From positions 1 through 64,000 of the forward strand of contig JANLPG010000095.1 of NCBI GenBank assembly GCA_031367105.1: a DNA stretch of 64,000 bases, given 5' to 3'. Positions 60,682 through 64,000 of the stretch are shown in pieces (position 1 is the stretch's first letter; each line of letters starts with the position of its first letter). Source of the stretch: Palsa-1233 sp031367105 (lineage in GTDB: Bacteria > Gemmatimonadota > Gemmatimonadetes > Gemmatimonadales > GWC2-71-9). The notes under the pieces are model-generated. The model had not been told where the DNA came from. It ran no database searches and saw nothing but the letters and a program-made list of their open reading frames with translations. Position numbers and translations under genes: made by a program.

Positions 60682-60746
60682 CGCTCAGCGCCTCGATGGT
60701 TTCAATGGTTGCATTTGGTCCCGTCTCGGAGCGAGAATCCCGCCTG

Positions 60747-61184
60747 ATGACTTCCGCCCGCTCACTACCCACTTCGGTCGCACCGCCGTGGCAGTTCACG
60801 CTGATGAGCCTGACCGGCCTCGGTGCCGCCGCCATCCTCTGGATGCTGATCTCCAGCGGGATTGCCCGGCACAATGATACCCGTCGACACGCCGCCCTCC
60901 GGACGGAACTGCAGCGCCTCGACCAGGCCCAGTCGAGCGTTTACGCTAACAATGGGCGATTCGCAGCCTCACTCTCGACGGCGTCGGACGGAACCGGGCT
61001 TGGCTTCACGCCGACCTCCGGGTTGCAGATCGATTTTGAGGCGCTCTCGACCGAGGCGTGGCGCGCCACGGTTCGAGATACCACGCTGACGAGCGGACCC
61101 GCCAGCTGTGGAATTTTCCGAGGACCACCCGAGGCCTCCCCGCACCGCTCGGTGGTGATACCCGGGGTGATCGGCTGCTGGTGA
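60747..61184 (+). CDS. Pilin-like protein lacking a prepilin leader
   Basis: 145 residues from ATG 60747. A membrane helix (LMSLTGLGAAAILWMLISSGI) is followed by a helix and a small globular domain. It has no G-F-T-L-I-E cleavage site, yet the layout (ALRTELQRLDQAQSSVYANN, then a Cys-containing SCGIFRG and a terminal Cys-Trp) mirrors the pilin at 59729 (LRNLVSAQEAFFSTYADY, TCGIFIG, terminal Cys-Tyr). It may be an uncleaved pilin relative. Divergent from paralog A. Confidence 0.55.
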   Translation: MTSARSLPTSVAPPWQFTLMSLTGLGAAAILWMLISSGIARHNDTRRHAALRTELQRLDQAQSSVYANNGRFAASLSTASDGTGLGFTPTSGLQIDFEALSTEAWRATVRDTTLTSGPASCGIFRGPPEASPHRSVVIPGVIGCW

Positions 61185-61187
61185 GGC

Positions 61188-61712
61188 TCACGGTCGTCGC
61201 AACTCGCTGAGGCTTTCCCCCAGAAAGGCATCCGCCGATCCGCTGCTCGTCAGCTTGACGCCCACCGCGTCCTCGCTGCCCACTAATTCGTAGCTTCGCT
61301 CGCCCGTCACGATCAGTTGAATCGTTGGATCGCCCACACCCGCTTCGCCCAGGAACGATGGCAAGCGCTTGTTCGTCGTCAGGAAGCGCCGCACCGCGCC
61401 ATCGGCCAGCCAGACGCCGTAGCGGAGCGAGGCCTCCCGCCGGGCGAGGGGGGACGACCACGGCTGCCCGACGGGGGCCGAGACGAAGCCGGGCCGGAAC
61501 ACGACCAGCGCCGCGACGGTCAGCCAGGTGAGCAGCGCGGCCGCGAGCCACCCGCCAGAGGCGAAGGCAGGCGCATCGGGAGTCAGTGCACCGGCGCGCT
61601 GTGCTTCGATGTGTTCGAGTACCTCGGCCTGGATCTGCTCCAGCAGTCCCGCAGAGTCCGGGAGCGATCGTGGCCCCCCGAACGCAGGGCCGACACTCGA
61701 ACCGCTAGCCAT
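61188..61712 (-). CDS. Membrane protein of unknown function, pilus-locus paralog B
   Basis: 174 residues with an N-terminal cytoplasmic helix, one membrane helix (GGWLAAALLTWLTVAALVVF) and a C-terminal domain related to paralog A: REASLRYGVWLADGAVRRFL, KRLPSFLGEAGVGD and SADAFLGESLSEL align with REARMRYAIFLQRGRVEAYR, GRLPESLREAGAVE and SADSFLGDALRQI. It overlaps the receiver gene by eight bases and so is likely cotranscribed with it and the pilus ATPase. Confidence 0.62.
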   Translation of the reverse strand: MASGSSVGPAFGGPRSLPDSAGLLEQIQAEVLEHIEAQRAGALTPDAPAFASGGWLAAALLTWLTVAALVVFRPGFVSAPVGQPWSSPLARREASLRYGVWLADGAVRRFLTTNKRLPSFLGEAGVGDPTIQLIVTGERSYELVGSEDAVGVKLTSSGSADAFLGESLSELRRP

Positions 61713-62085
61713 CCTGGGGCGACTCGCCGGCCAGCGCCTTCAGCACCTGCTCCGGGAAGAGCCGGATGTCGATCGGCTTCGTGATATAGCCATCGAAACC
61801 CGCCGATATCGCCTTCTCGCGGTCACCCGACATTGCGTGCGCGGTGAGGGCGATGACGCGGAGATCCCGGAAGTCCGAGGCACGGATTTCGGCAAGGAGG
61901 GCAAAGCCGTCCTTCCCAGGCATCTGGATATCCATCAGGACGAGCTCTGGCCGTCCTGCGGCGAGCGTGGCGAACAATTCCTCGCCCCCAGGCAAGCCGT
62001 GTACCTCGTGGCCTTTCAGGGTCAGCACGGTCCGGAAGAGCTTCATATTGTCGGGGCTGTCCTCGACGATCAGGATCTTGGCCAC
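61705..62085 (-). CDS. Single-domain response regulator (CheY/DivK-like)
   Basis: 126 residues, only a receiver domain: acidic pair in VEDSPD, Asp52 in LMDIQMPG, Thr in ALTAHAM, Lys in ITKPID. It has no output domain, so it works by binding a partner, for example in polarity or pilus control. It sits two bases after the ATPase-receiver fusion gene, in the same direction. The kinase is not in view. Confidence 0.9.
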   Translation of the reverse strand: MAKILIVEDSPDNMKLFRTVLTLKGHEVHGLPGGEELFATLAAGRPELVLMDIQMPGKDGFALLAEIRASDFRDLRVIALTAHAMSGDREKAISAGFDGYITKPIDIRLFPEQVLKALAGESPQDG

Positions 62086-62087
62086 GG

Positions 62088-64000
62088 CTATTCAATCCTT
62101 GTGCGCTTGAGAACGGCCTTGACTCGGGCCACGAGCGAACGGGGCTGGACCGGCTTGGTCAGATAGTCCTGGGCGCCCAGGTCGAGTGCCTGACTTTCGG
62201 TGTCATCGGTCCTGGCGGTGAGCATGATCACCGGCAGTCCGGCGGTCGAAACCTGCGCCCGCAACTCCTCCAGCACGCCAAGCCCGGTCAGGCGAGGCAT
62301 ATCGTGGTCGAGCAGGACCAGGTCGATCCCGTGGGTATCGATGGCCTCGAGGGTTTCGAGACCGTCGGTTGCTTCGAGCACCTTGAAGCCCTCGCGCTCC
62401 AACACGGTGCGCAGCAGCCGGCGCATCTGTGCATCATCGTCCGCCAGCAGGATGGTCGCTCCGGCACCGTCGGGGGAGGTGGTCGTCGGTTCGCGTGCGG
62501 GAGGCCGCTTGGTCGTCGCCATCGCCGCCTCGGTCGGTGTCTGTTCCACGGCGCCGCGGTCGGTGTCTCCCAGCACTCGCCGCACTTCCTCGAAGGACGT
62601 CACGCCCAGCCAGAACCGGACCAACCCGCTCTGCCAGAGGGTGCGCATACCGAACGGGACGGCGGCCTCGAGGATCTGAGCCTGCGGTGCGCCCGTCTCG
62701 ATCAATCTCCCCACCGTTCCTTCGACGGGCAGTAACTCCATCACCGCGACGCGCCCCTTGAATCCGCTGCCGCTGCAGCTTTTGCACCCCGGGGCCCGGC
62801 GCGGCGCAAACTTTCCTGCATAGCTCGCAGGAGGCCGCCCCGCCTCCGGGATCTCTTCGAACGGCATTGGTTCCGCGCACCGCTCGCACAGCCGGCGGAC
62901 GAGACGCTGGGCCAGAATCCCCTTGAGCACGGTGCCGATCTTGAACGAATCCACTCCCATATCGCGCAGGCGCACAATGGCAGAGACGGCATCGTTCGTG
63001 TGCAACGTCGAGAAGACAAAATGTCCGGTGAGTCCCGCCTGAATCGCGATGGTCGCAGTCTCCCCATCGCGGATCTCGCCGACGAGCACGATGTCGGGAT
63101 CCTGGCGCAGCACCGATCGAAGGGCAGTGGCAAAGGTGAATCCCTGCGCTTCGTTCACCTGCATCTGTGAGATGCCATCGACATCGTACTCCACCGGATC
63201 TTCGACGGTCACGATGTTGACGCGACCGGTCTTCAGATGATTCAGGACGGCGTAGAGCGTGGTCGTCTTGCCGGATCCGGTTGGGCCGGTGACCAACAGC
63301 ATTCCTTCGCGGTGCCCCAGCATCCGCATCAGCACTTCTTCTTCGTCGGCGGGGAGCAGGAGCTCGGGGATGGACGCCCGGAGGTTCGACTTGCTCAGGA
63401 TACGGATCACCAGCTTCTCGCCTCGACGTGCCACGGGCGCGGTGGCGACGCGAAGATCGACCTGTTGTCCGTCCACCCGGGCGCTACTGCGGCCGTCCTG
63501 GGGAGTCATCGAGTTGGTGACATCGAGCCCGGACACGATCTTGACACGGCGCACGAGCGAGGGGCCTGCCGCCTCGGGCAGTCGCATGACTTCACGGAGG
63601 ATGCCGTCGACGCGGTACCGCACGACCACGTGGGGACCCTCGATTTCTGCGTGTACGTCGCTGGCGCCGATCCGCACCGCATCAGCAATCATTGCGTCCA
63701 CCAGTTTTGACATCGGGGCATCCAGCGCCGGATCACGATCCTCCACGTCGAGCTGGAGATCGAGTTCGATCGAGGCCGGAGCGAGCCCTTGCAACAGCCG
63801 GTTGATGCTGTTTTCCGGTCGGTAGTATTCATCCAGCTTCTCGGCGATCGCGCTGGGCGAGGCGACCTCGAGCAGGACGTCTCGACCGGTGAGGAAGCCA
63901 AGGCTCTGCTCGGCGGAGAGGTCGTTGGGGTCGGCGGTCGCGAGGCGGACGCTACGCTCATCGAGGGCGAGCGGCACGACGTGGTATTTTCGAGCAGCTG
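62088..64000 (-). CDS. GspE/PilB-type secretion ATPase fused to a C-terminal receiver domain, 5' end beyond window
   Basis: 636 residues are visible; the frame is open to the right edge and the codons before the GTG at 63977 (ARKYHVV) continue a GspE N domain, so the true start lies outside. Walker A GPTGSGKTTTLYAVL, Asp box VEDPVEYDVDG, Walker B RQDPDIVLVGEIRDGETA, His box TGHFVFSTLHTND and a CxxC...CxxC zinc motif (CERC, CKSC) define the ATPase. After a linker of about 30 residues a REC domain follows (ILLADDDAQ; VLLDHDMPRLTG; YLTKPVQ). It would power pilus assembly or type II secretion, with a phosphorelay input. Confidence 0.92.
   Translation of the reverse strand, partial: AARKYHVVPLALDERSVRLATADPNDLSAEQSLGFLTGRDVLLEVASPSAIAEKLDEYYRPENSINRLLQGLAPASIELDLQLDVEDRDPALDAPMSKLVDAMIADAVRIGASDVHAEIEGPHVVVRYRVDGILREVMRLPEAAGPSLVRRVKIVSGLDVTNSMTPQDGRSSARVDGQQVDLRVATAPVARRGEKLVIRILSKSNLRASIPELLLPADEEEVLMRMLGHREGMLLVTGPTGSGKTTTLYAVLNHLKTGRVNIVTVEDPVEYDVDGISQMQVNEAQGFTFATALRSVLRQDPDIVLVGEIRDGETATIAIQAGLTGHFVFSTLHTNDAVSAIVRLRDMGVDSFKIGTVLKGILAQRLVRRLCERCAEPMPFEEIPEAGRPPASYAGKFAPRRAPGCKSCSGSGFKGRVAVMELLPVEGTVGRLIETGAPQAQILEAAVPFGMRTLWQSGLVRFWLGVTSFEEVRRVLGDTDRGAVEQTPTEAAMATTKRPPAREPTTTSPDGAGATILLADDDAQMRRLLRTVLEREGFKVLEATDGLETLEAIDTHGIDLVLLDHDMPRLTGLGVLEELRAQVSTAGLPVIMLTARTDDTESQALDLGAQDYLTKPVQPRSLVARVKAVLKRTRIE

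Noticed and set aside
1..64000. Mobile elements, CRISPR arrays, phage genes, attachment sites, replication origin
   Set aside because: No transposase, integrase, regular short repeats, DnaA boxes cluster or tRNA-flanking duplication was seen.

Overview
This is a GC-rich, gene-dense bacterial chromosome segment. Outer-membrane beta-barrels, a Lol-type lipobox, a heptose-7-phosphate kinase and type IV pilus parts indicate a Gram-negative (diderm) cell. The gene content and protein style fit a Gemmatimonadota-like organism best, but that placement is inferred from general familiarity, not from a search. I see no insertion sequence, prophage, CRISPR array, rRNA or integration site. No stretch above about 300 bases lacks a gene; the largest gaps are 8851-9143, 28106-28373, 43176-43442 and 16806-17054.

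Region 1 (1-8850) looks like an envelope copper-handling locus. It holds the tail of an outer-membrane barrel, a monohaem cytochrome c, an Ig-like lipoprotein with a Met-rich tail, a CopR/CopS-type two-component system on the minus strand, a second barrel, a secreted unknown with Met-Pro-Gly-Met repeats, a CopC-CopD fusion, a DUF305 lipoprotein and a cysteine-ladder (Csp-like) copper-storage protein. Region 2 (9144-20119) is mixed: an OsmC protein, an S15 peptidase, a secreted rhamnosidase coupled to a glycosyltransferase, a second glycosyltransferase, tRNA-Ile2(CAT), tRNA-Val(CAC), a heptose kinase, an asparaginase and a carboxymuconolactone-decarboxylase-like protein.

Region 3 (20116-43175) is a nearly continuous plus-strand run of housekeeping genes, mostly with 4-base stop/start overlaps: obg, dprA, hemW, hrcA, dnaJ, prmA, rsmE, hinT, rpsU, yqeY, mutS2, dnaG, a CdsZ-like protein, recJ, rsmD, coaD, pta, an RsbV/RsbW/RsbU-like partner-switching trio, rsmA, rex, an exonuclease and a metallo-hydrolase. 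grpE and dnaK are absent from their usual place between hrcA and dnaJ. A small minus-strand membrane gene at 27579-28105 looks broken.

Region 4 (43200-58000) begins with a good sigma-70 promoter and a leader ending in a perfect terminator hairpin, then infC-rpmI-rplT-pheS-pheT, a coiled-coil gene, zapA, rny, folD, xseA, xseB, ispA, dxs, nadK and recN. Region 5 (57989-64000) carries an outer-membrane protein, tRNA-Leu(TAA) and a pilus-related cluster: a type IV pilin, a pilin-like protein without a prepilin signal, two paralogous membrane proteins, a CheY-like receiver and a GspE/PilB ATPase fused to a receiver domain, cut by the window edge.

The most notable observations are the copper locus with its unknown Met-repeat protein, a near-consensus Rex operator abutting the rex start codon, the infC leader attenuator, at least three genes whose coding sequence runs upstream of any ATG/GTG/TTG so that CTG starts are likely, and the pilus cluster with its paralogous unknown families.
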